Positions 1 to 5,381 of a DNA stretch of 5,884 bases are shown here, one piece after another. Within the stretch, counting starts at the first letter, position 1. Every line of letters begins with the position of its first letter. The stretch is from Rickettsia typhi (GTDB lineage Bacteria; Pseudomonadota; Gammaproteobacteria; Burkholderiales; Burkholderiaceae_C). The stretch spans positions 1-5,884 of the forward strand of contig CALPPP020000086.1 in assembly GCA_943325485.2 (NCBI GenBank), given 5' to 3'. A program made the translations under genes and the position numbers. The notes under the pieces are model-generated. The model saw only the letters and a list, made by a program, of their open reading frames with translations, searched no databases and had not been told where the DNA came from.

Positions 1-291
1 ATTGTGAAAGCCCGCAAGCTGCTCGACAAAGTCAAGGTAGGCGACGATTTGCTGCGCTTGTGCGCACAGTTGTGCCAATCGCTGGGCACCGATGGCTTAC
101 GCGCCGAACTCACCCTCATGCGAGCTTGCCGCTCGCTGGCGGCCATGCAAGGCCACAAAGCCGCCACCCCCGCGCATTTACGTACCGTGGCCCCCATGGC
201 GCTGCGTCACCGCTTGCGCCGCAATCCCTTGGACGACACCGGCTCGGGCACCCGCGTTGATCGTGCCCTTGCCGAGGTGTTAGGCACGTGA
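1..291 (+). CDS. bchI: Magnesium chelatase ATPase subunit I (BchI), C-terminal end, partial
   Basis: BchI is the AAA+ ATPase of the magnesium chelatase. With BchD and BchH it drives ATP-dependent insertion of Mg2+ into protoporphyrin IX in the cytoplasm. Only the last 96 residues are present; the frame is open at the left edge, so the 5' end lies outside the window and the GTG at position 4 is an internal valine codon. The visible part is the helical lid domain: a GLRAELTLMRACRSLA helix (about positions 94-141) and a conserved ALRHRLRRNPLDD segment (199-237) whose arginines correspond to the sensor-2 region of the family. Walker A and B motifs would lie upstream. The TGA stop (289-291) overlaps the GTG start of bchD by 4 bases (GTGA), which implies translational coupling and near-equal production of the two ring subunits. 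The identification rests on motif recognition and on the bchI-bchD-bchO order; it is very secure. Confidence 0.95.
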   Translation: MVKARKLLDKVKVGDDLLRLCAQLCQSLGTDGLRAELTLMRACRSLAAMQGHKAATPAHLRTVAPMALRHRLRRNPLDDTGSGTRVDRALAEVLGT

Positions 292-2114
292 ACCTGGCTT
301 GGGACGACGCGCTGTGGGCGCTGGCGGCCCTGCACATCGACCCCGTGGGTTTGCGTGGTATATGGCTGCGAGCCCCCCATGGTCCGGTGCGCGACGAATG
401 GCTGACCATGCTGCAGCACCTGCGACCCGAGGTCAGGCGGCTGCCAAACAACATCGACAGCGAACGCCTTTTAGGGGGCTTGGATTTAAGCGCCACCTTG
501 AACAGCGGCAGACCCATCACCCAAGCGGGTTTGCTCGCGCAGTCTGACCAGTCGCTTTTGCTGGCCCCCATGGCCGAGCGCATGGCCCATGAAGCGGCGG
601 CCATTGTGGCGCAGGTGCTCGACAACGGCCGCGTCACGCCCCACGGTGGTGGCGACACCCAAGACGCAAGGCTGGGGCTGATCGCTTTGGACGAGGCTTT
701 GGAAGACGAACCGCCCATGGCTGAGGCTTTGCAAGAACGTCTGGGCATCTGGCTGGATTTGCGCCACCTTGGGCGGCCAGAAGAAGCCAGCGACGAGGTC
801 TTGGGGCTGCTGGGCGTGCTGTGCAGCCCTGACGGCGAGGCCGAGGAAGAGCGCCAAGCGGTGTTGCAACGTTTGCGCACACTGCGCTTGAATGATCAGC
901 AAATACAGGCCATCACCCAGATGGCCCAGGCCATGGGCATCGCCAGTTTGCGGGGTCCCTTGGCCTGTGTGCGCTTGGCCTGTGTGCTGGCGGCGTTGCG
1001 CGACAGCGATGCGGTTGAAGACCACGACTTGGGTCGTGCAGCCCGTTTGTGCCTGACGCCACGCGCCACCCAGATGCCCGCACCACCCGAGCAAGAGGCG
1101 CCACCTGAGCCTCCTCCCGAACCGCCTGACGAAACCCCGCCAGAAGATGAGCCAGCCCCCGAGCCGCCGCCCGCTGAACCCGAGCCGCCCGAGAACCCAC
1201 CCGATACACCTGAAGAAGAAACACCGCCGCAAGACATGGGCGAGTTGCTGCTGGAAGCCGCCTTGGCCAGCCTGCCCCCCGATGTCTTGGCGCGCTTGGC
1301 GCAGTCGCCCAAAAGCCACATCAAGGGGGGCGGCCAAAGCCGCAGCGGCGCGATTCGGCACAGTCGCAGCCGTGGCTCGCCCCTGCCGCCCCGCCCGGGC
1401 TTGCCGCGCCAAGGCGCACGCTTGCACGTACTGGCCACCTTGGGACACGCCGCCCCTCGGCAAAGATTGCGCAGCCCTGCGCCATCCGCCCAAGGTGCGG
1501 CAAGCCGTTTAGCCATTCGTGCCGAAGACTTTCATATTCACCGCTTTGCTGAGCGCACCCAAACCTGTTTGATCTTCTCCATCGATGCCTCGGGTTCGGC
1601 GGCCCTGCACCGCTTGGCCGAGGCCAAGGGCGCGGTGGAGTTGCTGCTGGCGCAGTCGTATGCGCGGCGAGATCAGGTCTGTGTGCTGGGGTTTCGCGGC
1701 ACCCATGCCGAGGTGTTGCTACCCCCCACCAAATCGCTGGTGCGAGCCAAACGCAGCTTGGCGGGCTTGCCCGGTGGCGGCGGCACACCCCTGCCCCATG
1801 CGCTGCAACTGGCCTTGGAACTGGCTTTGCAGCAACGCCGCTTGGGCGTTACCCCCAGTTTGGTGATGTTGTGCGATGGGCGTGCCAATGTCAGCCTGCA
1901 AAGCAGTGGGGGACGGGCGCAGGCCTTGCAAGAATCGTTGTCCTTGGCGCAAGCGTGGCGCTCTTACGGATTGCAAAGCATTTGGATAGACACCTCGGCT
2001 CGCCCCGAGCCGCAAGCCGAGCAAATTGCACTGGCCATGGGTGCGCACTATGTGCCCCTGCCTCAAGCCAATAGCCAGCGCATGGCCCAAGTGGTGCTAG
2101 CCGCCCAAAGCTGA
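288..2114 (+). CDS. bchD: Magnesium chelatase subunit D (BchD)
   Basis: BchD is the platform subunit of magnesium chelatase; it assembles with the BchI ring and helps couple ATP hydrolysis to Mg2+ insertion by BchH. The 608-residue protein has three visible parts. An N-terminal AAA-like domain (about 1-260) has a degenerate P-loop (GIWLRAPHGPVRD, about residues 24-36, no Walker lysine) and an LIALDEALED segment (131-140) at the Walker B position. An acidic proline-rich linker spans about 263-315. A C-terminal von Willebrand A / integrin-I domain (about 420-608) has an intact MIDAS: Asp433-Ala-Ser435-Gly-Ser437, Thr500 in GGGGT and Asp530 in LCDGRAN. The missing P-loop lysine is normal for BchD. 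The length is somewhat above the roughly 560 residues of Rhodobacter BchD, partly because of the linker. The GTG start at 288 is chosen for the 4-base overlap with bchI and a GAGG at 274-277. The TGA stop is 1 base before bchO. Confidence 0.96.
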   Translation: MNLAWDDALWALAALHIDPVGLRGIWLRAPHGPVRDEWLTMLQHLRPEVRRLPNNIDSERLLGGLDLSATLNSGRPITQAGLLAQSDQSLLLAPMAERMAHEAAAIVAQVLDNGRVTPHGGGDTQDARLGLIALDEALEDEPPMAEALQERLGIWLDLRHLGRPEEASDEVLGLLGVLCSPDGEAEEERQAVLQRLRTLRLNDQQIQAITQMAQAMGIASLRGPLACVRLACVLAALRDSDAVEDHDLGRAARLCLTPRATQMPAPPEQEAPPEPPPEPPDETPPEDEPAPEPPPAEPEPPENPPDTPEEETPPQDMGELLLEAALASLPPDVLARLAQSPKSHIKGGGQSRSGAIRHSRSRGSPLPPRPGLPRQGARLHVLATLGHAAPRQRLRSPAPSAQGAASRLAIRAEDFHIHRFAERTQTCLIFSIDASGSAALHRLAEAKGAVELLLAQSYARRDQVCVLGFRGTHAEVLLPPTKSLVRAKRSLAGLPGGGGTPLPHALQLALELALQQRRLGVTPSLVMLCDGRANVSLQSSGGRAQALQESLSLAQAWRSYGLQSIWIDTSARPEPQAEQIALAMGAHYVPLPQANSQRMAQVVLAAQS

Positions 2115-2115
2115 C

Positions 2116-2985
2116 ATGGACTGGCAAGCGCATCGCCATGATTGGCCCCACGCCGAACTCAGCCGGTTTATCGAGGCTGGCGGTGTGCGCTGGCATGTGC
2201 AACAAGCCGGTGATCGAGGACCACAGGTCTTGCTCATCCACGGCACGGGGGCCTCGGGCCACACTTGGCGGGACTTGTTCTTGCCGCTGGCGGGGCACGC
2301 CAGGGTGTTGTCGGTCGATTTGCCCGGCCATGGCTTCAGCTCACTGGCTGCCGGTGACGGCATGTCGCTGCCGGGCATGGCGAGCAGTTTGCATGCGCTC
2401 ACCCAAGCGCTGGCGTTTGCGGTGGATGTGTTCATCGGTCACTCGGCAGGTGCAGCCATTGCAGCGAATATGGTGGTCACCCAGCAACTCACGCCCCAAG
2501 CCTTGGTGGGCATCAATCCCGCGTGGCTGCCGCTTCCCGGTTTGGCAGGGCTGCTGTTTCCGCCTGCTGCCAAATTGCTGGCCCTCACCCCCTTGGTACC
2601 GCAATGGTTTGCCAAACAAGCCAGCAGTCCTGGCATGTTGGACAAATTGCTAGACAGTACGGGCTCGGTGCTGGACGACAGGGGCAAAGCGCTTTATGCG
2701 AGGCTGGTAGCCAACCCCGACCATGCCCAAGGCGCTTTGAACATGATGGCTGCTTGGGATTTGTCGTCAGGCCCGTCTGTGCTTGGCCAACTGCGCTGCC
2801 CTGTGCATATCTTGGTTGGCGACAACGACCGCACCGTGCCACCCATGCAAGCCCAGCAAGCGCTGGCCTTGCTGTCAAACGGCCACTTGAAGCGCTGGGC
2901 GGGCTATGGGCATTTGGTCCATGAGGAGGTGCCCTTGCAAATGGTGGATTACCTGAAACAGATTGCTTCGCTGCGCTCGCAATGA
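2116..2985 (+). CDS. bchO: BchO, alpha/beta hydrolase of the Mg-chelatase operon
   Basis: A 289-residue alpha/beta hydrolase-fold protein matching BchO, the family usually annotated as a magnesium chelatase accessory protein because it follows bchI and bchD. Its exact reaction is not settled to my knowledge. Visible features: an oxyanion-hole type HGTGASGHTW (42-51), the DLPGHGFSS strand-turn (68-76), the nucleophile elbow GHSAG (108-112, Ser110), a candidate acid in VGDNDRTVP (Asp236 or Asp238), and a candidate histidine in YGHLVHEE (His266 more likely than His269). The triad therefore looks intact and an enzymatic role is plausible, perhaps on an ester-bearing pigment precursor; that is inference. 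No signal peptide is visible. ATG 2116 lies 1 base after the bchD stop with no strong ribosome site, so translation probably depends on coupling. The last codons and the stop lie inside a palindromic repeat-like element (2961-2987), and bchP ends 5 bases downstream on the opposite strand. Confidence 0.92.
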   Translation: MDWQAHRHDWPHAELSRFIEAGGVRWHVQQAGDRGPQVLLIHGTGASGHTWRDLFLPLAGHARVLSVDLPGHGFSSLAAGDGMSLPGMASSLHALTQALAFAVDVFIGHSAGAAIAANMVVTQQLTPQALVGINPAWLPLPGLAGLLFPPAAKLLALTPLVPQWFAKQASSPGMLDKLLDSTGSVLDDRGKALYARLVANPDHAQGALNMMAAWDLSSGPSVLGQLRCPVHILVGDNDRTVPPMQAQQALALLSNGHLKRWAGYGHLVHEEVPLQMVDYLKQIASLRSQ

Positions 2986-2987
2986 CG
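2961..2987. repeat. Palindromic repeat-like element at the bchO/bchP convergent junction
   Basis: A 27-base element starts with GATTGCTTCG and ends with CGCAATGACG. ATTGC (2962-2966) and GCAAT (2979-2983) can form a 5-bp outer stem, and GC (2970-2971) with GC (2975-2976) a small inner one. It supplies the last residues of bchO (IASLRSQ) and its TGA stop (2983-2985). From memory, near-identical short palindromes are scattered in many copies, intergenic and at gene ends, through several proteobacterial genomes; this resemblance is recalled, not searched. Because it sits between two convergent operons it may act in transcription termination or 3' end stability, although no U-tract follows on either strand. 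Chance similarity remains possible. Confidence 0.5.
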
Positions 2988-2990
2988 AGC

Positions 2991-4190
2991 TCAGGTCTTG
3001 GCCATGCCCATCAAATGCGCCATGTCCTTGAAGAAAATCTTCACATGCGCCATGGGTTTTTTGCGCTCTAGCTTTTTGTTCATGTACGAGTCAAAGGTGA
3101 GTTTTTGCACGTCTTTGTCTTCGCACATCTTCACAAAACTTTCGCGGCGCTTGTCGGTGCTGTACCAAAAATACTGCATGATGCCCAGCACCCAAAACAC
3201 CGTGCCATGGTCTTTCATGAAGCGCTTGCGGGCCAGCTTTAAAGCCGCTGGGTTGCGTTGCACCAAGCATTCGTGGGCTGCGTCTGCGGCCAATCGACCA
3301 CCCAACATGGCGTAGTAAATGCCCTCTCCTGACGCGGGGGCGACCACACCTGCAGCGTCACCGGCCAACACCACATCACGCCCGTTGTCCCAACGTGGCA
3401 GCGGTTTCATGGGCAGGGGTGCACCTTCGCGGCGCAACACGGTGGCGTGCTGCAAACCGGCGGCGTCACGCAAACGACCGACGGCACTGCGCAGCGAAAA
3501 GCCTTTGTCGGCGCTGCCCGTACCCACGCTCATGGTGTCGCCATGGGGGAAGACCCAGCCGTAAAAATCGGGTGACAAACTGCCGCGGTAATACACATCG
3601 CAACGTGAGGGATCGGACTCGGTTTGCACCATGTTTTCGGGTGTTTTGACAATCTCGTGGTAAGCAAACACATACTTGGTTTTTTCCGCACCTGGCACGG
3701 CTTGGCGAGCCACTTCGGAGCGAGCGCCATCGGCGCCAATGATGCAGCGTCCCCGCACACTGGCGGCTTTTTCCAAGCCATCGTCGGTGCGAATGGTGAA
3801 GTGCACACGGCTGACACCGTCGTCATCTCGGCTGAGTTTGTCAAACACACCGCGCTGACGCACCGCACCGTGGTTTTCAGCCCGTACACGCAACCATTCG
3901 TCAAACTGGTCGCGGTTGACCATGCCCACAAAGCCACCTTCGATGGGAATATCGACCTTTTTATCTTTGGGCGAGACCATGCGAGCCGCCCTGGCTTTGG
4001 CCACCAAGAGTTCGTCGGGGATCTCGAAGTCTTTGATCAGGCGGGGAGGAATTGCACCGCCGCAAGGTTTGATGCGACCTTGCCTGTCGAGCAGCAGCAC
4101 ATGGCGACCAAGGCGAGCTAAATCGTCTGCTGCAGTTGCGCCGGCGGGTCCGCCGCCGACCACCACCACGTCATAAGTCAAGTTTTGCAT
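2991..4190 (-). CDS. bchP: Geranylgeranyl reductase (BchP)
   Basis: BchP uses NADPH to reduce three double bonds of the geranylgeranyl tail, turning geranylgeranyl-bacteriochlorophyll into the phytylated form; it acts at the membrane after BchG. The 399-residue protein is a flavoprotein of the geranylgeranyl reductase family. It has an N-terminal dinucleotide fold VVVVGGGPAGATAADDLAR (8-26) with an acidic residue ending the second strand (LLLDR, Asp35), the family KPCGGAIPPR segment (41-50), GADGARSEVAR (152-162), and the second FAD motif VVLAGDAAGVVAPASGEGI (273-291, Asp278). The basic C-terminal end (about 371-399) is typical of the family. The frame extends 31 residues further upstream to a TTG at 4283, but ATG 4190 is preferred: MQNLTYDVVVVGGG is the family N-terminus, and AGGAG lies 8 bases upstream. 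The start lies inside the end of bchG (20-base overlap), so the two are co-transcribed and probably translationally coupled. The TGA stop is 5 bases from that of convergent bchO. Confidence 0.95.
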   Translation of the reverse strand: MQNLTYDVVVVGGGPAGATAADDLARLGRHVLLLDRQGRIKPCGGAIPPRLIKDFEIPDELLVAKARAARMVSPKDKKVDIPIEGGFVGMVNRDQFDEWLRVRAENHGAVRQRGVFDKLSRDDDGVSRVHFTIRTDDGLEKAASVRGRCIIGADGARSEVARQAVPGAEKTKYVFAYHEIVKTPENMVQTESDPSRCDVYYRGSLSPDFYGWVFPHGDTMSVGTGSADKGFSLRSAVGRLRDAAGLQHATVLRREGAPLPMKPLPRWDNGRDVVLAGDAAGVVAPASGEGIYYAMLGGRLAADAAHECLVQRNPAALKLARKRFMKDHGTVFWVLGIMQYFWYSTDKRRESFVKMCEDKDVQKLTFDSYMNKKLERKKPMAHVKIFFKDMAHLMGMAKT

Positions 4191-5136
4191 GAGAAGTGCT
4201 CCTGGTATGAGATTGCGCTTGGGAAAATGAATTGGCATCAGCCTGAGAAGTAATAAGGTGTTGCGGCGCATTGCGCCACGCAAAAGCGCTGACCATCATG
4301 CCGGCGACCAGCAAGGGCACACCGAATGCGCTGAGGCTTAATGCTCGACCCACGGGGTCACGCATGAAGCGCATCATCAAAGGGGTTTGCGCATAAATCA
4401 ACAGCAGCACCGCCACCGCGTAGGGCAACAAACCCCAAGCGAGCAGCAAAGCCACCACCACAAATTGGGGCAGCAACATCACCCAACAGGCGGTGCCAGC
4501 CGCGCCTTTGACGCCGAGTTGCACCGGCAATGACCACACACCCATTTGGCGGTCGCCTTCGATGGACTTGAAATCATTCAAGGTCATGATGCCGTGCGCT
4601 GCCAAGCTGTAGAGCAAGGCCAAGGTGATGATGTGGGCGTCGGGCATGGCGCCGCCCAACATGACCGCTGCGCCGGTGATCCATGCCAAGCCTTCGTAGC
4701 TGAGCGCACAAGCGGCATTGCCAATCCAGCCGTCTTTTTTGAAACGAAAAGGAGGGGCGCTGTAAGCCCACGCCAGCGCCAGCGCCAGCAAAGTGGCGCG
4801 AAAGGCCCAAGTGCCCAACTGCCACGCCCACAGCAAGGACAACACAGTCCACAGGATGGCGATGTACAAGCCCCAGCGCCCGGGAATACGCCCCGAAGGA
4901 ATGGGCCTTTGGGGCTCATTGATGGCATCCACATGCCGGTCAAACCAATCATTCACCGCTTGGCTGCTGGCACACACCAAAGGCCCCGCCAACAACACGC
5001 CCCAAACGATCAAACCCCAATGGCCGGCGAACGCCTCGCCCGAAGACACCACACCGCAGGCGAAGGCCCACATGGGCGGAAACCAGGTGATGGGCTTGAG
5101 CAGCTCAGCGACGGTGGACAGGGAGGGGCGGGCCAT
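4171..5136 (-). CDS. bchG: Bacteriochlorophyll synthase (BchG)
   Basis: BchG is the membrane prenyltransferase that esterifies bacteriochlorophyllide a with geranylgeranyl (or phytyl) diphosphate. The 321-residue protein belongs to the UbiA family. The first Asp-rich motif is NDWFDRHVD (62-70), followed by NEPQRPIPSGRIP (73-85); the second is NDFKSIEGD (187-195). Hydrophobic membrane segments are visible at about 40-58, 87-105, 110-126, 148-164, 166-182, 215-233, 235-252 and 267-286. ATG 5136 is chosen because MARPSLSTVAELLKPITWFPP aligns with the family N-terminus; the frame extends 9 residues to a TTG at 5163, which lies within the likely promoter. No Shine-Dalgarno precedes 5136. The polar tail from about residue 288 to 321, rich in Ser, Gln and His, looks longer than the usual end of the family and carries the frame across the bchP ribosome site. 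A tandem PpsR operator lies just upstream, and bchP overlaps downstream by 20 bases. Confidence 0.95.
   Translation of the reverse strand: MARPSLSTVAELLKPITWFPPMWAFACGVVSSGEAFAGHWGLIVWGVLLAGPLVCASSQAVNDWFDRHVDAINEPQRPIPSGRIPGRWGLYIAILWTVLSLLWAWQLGTWAFRATLLALALAWAYSAPPFRFKKDGWIGNAACALSYEGLAWITGAAVMLGGAMPDAHIITLALLYSLAAHGIMTLNDFKSIEGDRQMGVWSLPVQLGVKGAAGTACWVMLLPQFVVVALLLAWGLLPYAVAVLLLIYAQTPLMMRFMRDPVGRALSLSAFGVPLLVAGMMVSAFAWRNAPQHLITSQADANSFSQAQSHTRSTSHAKLDL
4199..4203 (-). promoter_or_regulatory. Ribosome binding site of bchP
   Basis: The - strand reads AGGAG here, followed by 8 bases and ATG at 4190. It is the clearest Shine-Dalgarno site in the window, and it decides the bchP start over the upstream TTG at 4283. 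It is embedded in the last codons of bchG, so ribosomes finishing bchG pass over it. Confidence 0.8.
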
Positions 5137-5141
5137 GGTGC

Positions 5142-5170
5142 ATTTTTGGCTCGACCACCCCAACTGTCAA
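5142..5170 (-). promoter_or_regulatory. Candidate sigma-70 promoter of bchG
   Basis: On the - strand a perfect TTGACA (5165-5170) is followed by 17 bases and AAAAAT (5142-5147), a 4/6 match to TATAAT that keeps the important second A and final T. Transcription would then begin at about 5134-5136, at the chosen ATG itself, which predicts a leaderless or nearly leaderless mRNA. The absence of a ribosome site before that ATG agrees with this. The -35 element overlaps the gene-proximal PpsR box, as expected for a repressed promoter. A competing -10 is AATAAT (rc of 5183-5188), which has no good -35. Confidence 0.5.
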
Positions 5171-5182
5171 CTGAGGTTTACG
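5165..5182. promoter_or_regulatory. PpsR/CrtJ operator, bchG-proximal box (one mismatch)
   Basis: Reads TGTCAACTGAGGTTTACG on the + strand: TGT, 12 bases, then ACG instead of ACA. The known PpsR/CrtJ recognition sequence is TGT-N12-ACA. Its TGTCAA half is the complement of the TTGACA -35 element of the bchG promoter, so occupancy would block RNA polymerase. It is separated by 7 bases from a perfect second box, which raises its credibility above what a one-mismatch site would have alone. Confidence 0.65.
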
Positions 5183-5189
5183 ATTATTT

Positions 5190-5207
5190 TGTCTGAAATA
5201 TCTGACA
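5190..5207. promoter_or_regulatory. PpsR/CrtJ operator, distal box (perfect)
   Basis: Reads TGTCTGAAATATCTGACA on the + strand, an exact TGT-N12-ACA match, with further symmetry in the arms (TGTC at one end, GACA at the other). Together with the proximal box it forms the tandem arrangement with 7-8 base spacing known for cooperative CrtJ/PpsR binding at promoters such as Rhodobacter bchC. The gene for the expected ligand, ppsR, lies about 175 bases away and is read toward these boxes. Confidence 0.8.
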
Positions 5208-5211
5208 CTTT

Positions 5212-5236
5212 CGCCAGCCGCCCCTTTGGGCTGGCG
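5212..5236. other. Perfect 8-bp inverted repeat (hairpin) between ppsR and bchG
   Basis: CGCCAGCC (5212-5219) and GGCTGGCG (5229-5236) are exact reverse complements around a 9-base loop. The hairpin lies after the ppsR stop and just before the PpsR boxes. It could end or slow ppsR transcription (read leftward), but the - strand bases that follow are AAAGTG rather than a T-run, so it is not a canonical intrinsic terminator on either strand. Confidence 0.45.
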
Positions 5237-5288
5237 CGCGAACAGCCGCACACCGTTTTGGTGCACAAGGGGGTGGGCTCGCGCGCGA
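5228..5288. repeat. Imperfect 14-base direct repeat in the ppsR-bchG spacer
   Basis: GGGCTGGCGCGCGA (5228-5241) and GGGCTCGCGCGCGA (5275-5288) match at 13 of 14 bases, with start points 47 bases apart. The second copy contains the 10-base palindrome TCGCGCGCGA (5279-5288), and the first overlaps the right arm of the hairpin at 5212-5236. No function is evident; GC-rich low complexity could produce this by chance. Confidence 0.35.
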
Positions 5289-5381
5289 CCAGGGGCGTTG
5301 TGCCTGCATCTGGCTGCGGTACTCAGCCGCTGGGCTGCACGGTTTGGGGGCCCTGTGCGCTCCCGCTGCTGCGAAACGGGC
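5289..5381. other. Remaining non-coding spacer downstream of ppsR
   Basis: No convincing gene is seen between the repeat and the ppsR stop. Short complementary blocks GGCTG (5312-5316), CAGCC (5324-5328) and GGCTG (5333-5337) could form two mutually exclusive 5-bp hairpins, and CCCG (5362-5365) with CGGG (5377-5380) a weak one nearest the stop. None is followed by a T-run, so a ppsR terminator cannot be assigned and read-through into bchG remains possible. Confidence 0.35.

Noticed and set aside
348..396. Missing Walker A lysine in BchD as a possible inactivating change
   Set aside because: Proteobacterial BchD normally has a degenerate P-loop at this place; the MIDAS residues and the remaining domains are intact.
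486..1493. Long open frame (335 codons) on the - strand opposite bchD, with others at 116-880 and 896-1516
   Set aside because: These are shadows of the GC-rich bchD frame. The translations are low-complexity Arg/Gly/Ser-rich, have no recognisable domain, and overlap each other and a certain gene.
3624..4121. 165-codon open frame on the + strand opposite bchP
   Set aside because: Antisense to conserved FAD-binding codons of bchP; no promoter, ribosome site or domain was seen.
4191..4283. A 31-residue N-terminal extension of bchP starting at TTG 4283
   Set aside because: It would overlap bchG by over 110 bases and does not fit the family N-terminus. ATG 4190 has a strong AGGAG and begins right before the FAD-binding strand.
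5137..5163. A 9-residue N-terminal extension of bchG starting at TTG 5163
   Set aside because: The family N-terminus matches from ATG 5136, and the extension lies in the spacer of the candidate promoter.
4546..5196. 216-codon open frame on the + strand opposite bchG
   Set aside because: It lies almost entirely antisense to a well-conserved bchG, has no recognisable motif, and runs through the bchG promoter and proximal PpsR box.
5251..5263. CACC-GTTTT-GGTG small hairpin in the spacer
   Set aside because: Only a 4-bp stem without extension or a T-run; expected by chance in GC-rich sequence.
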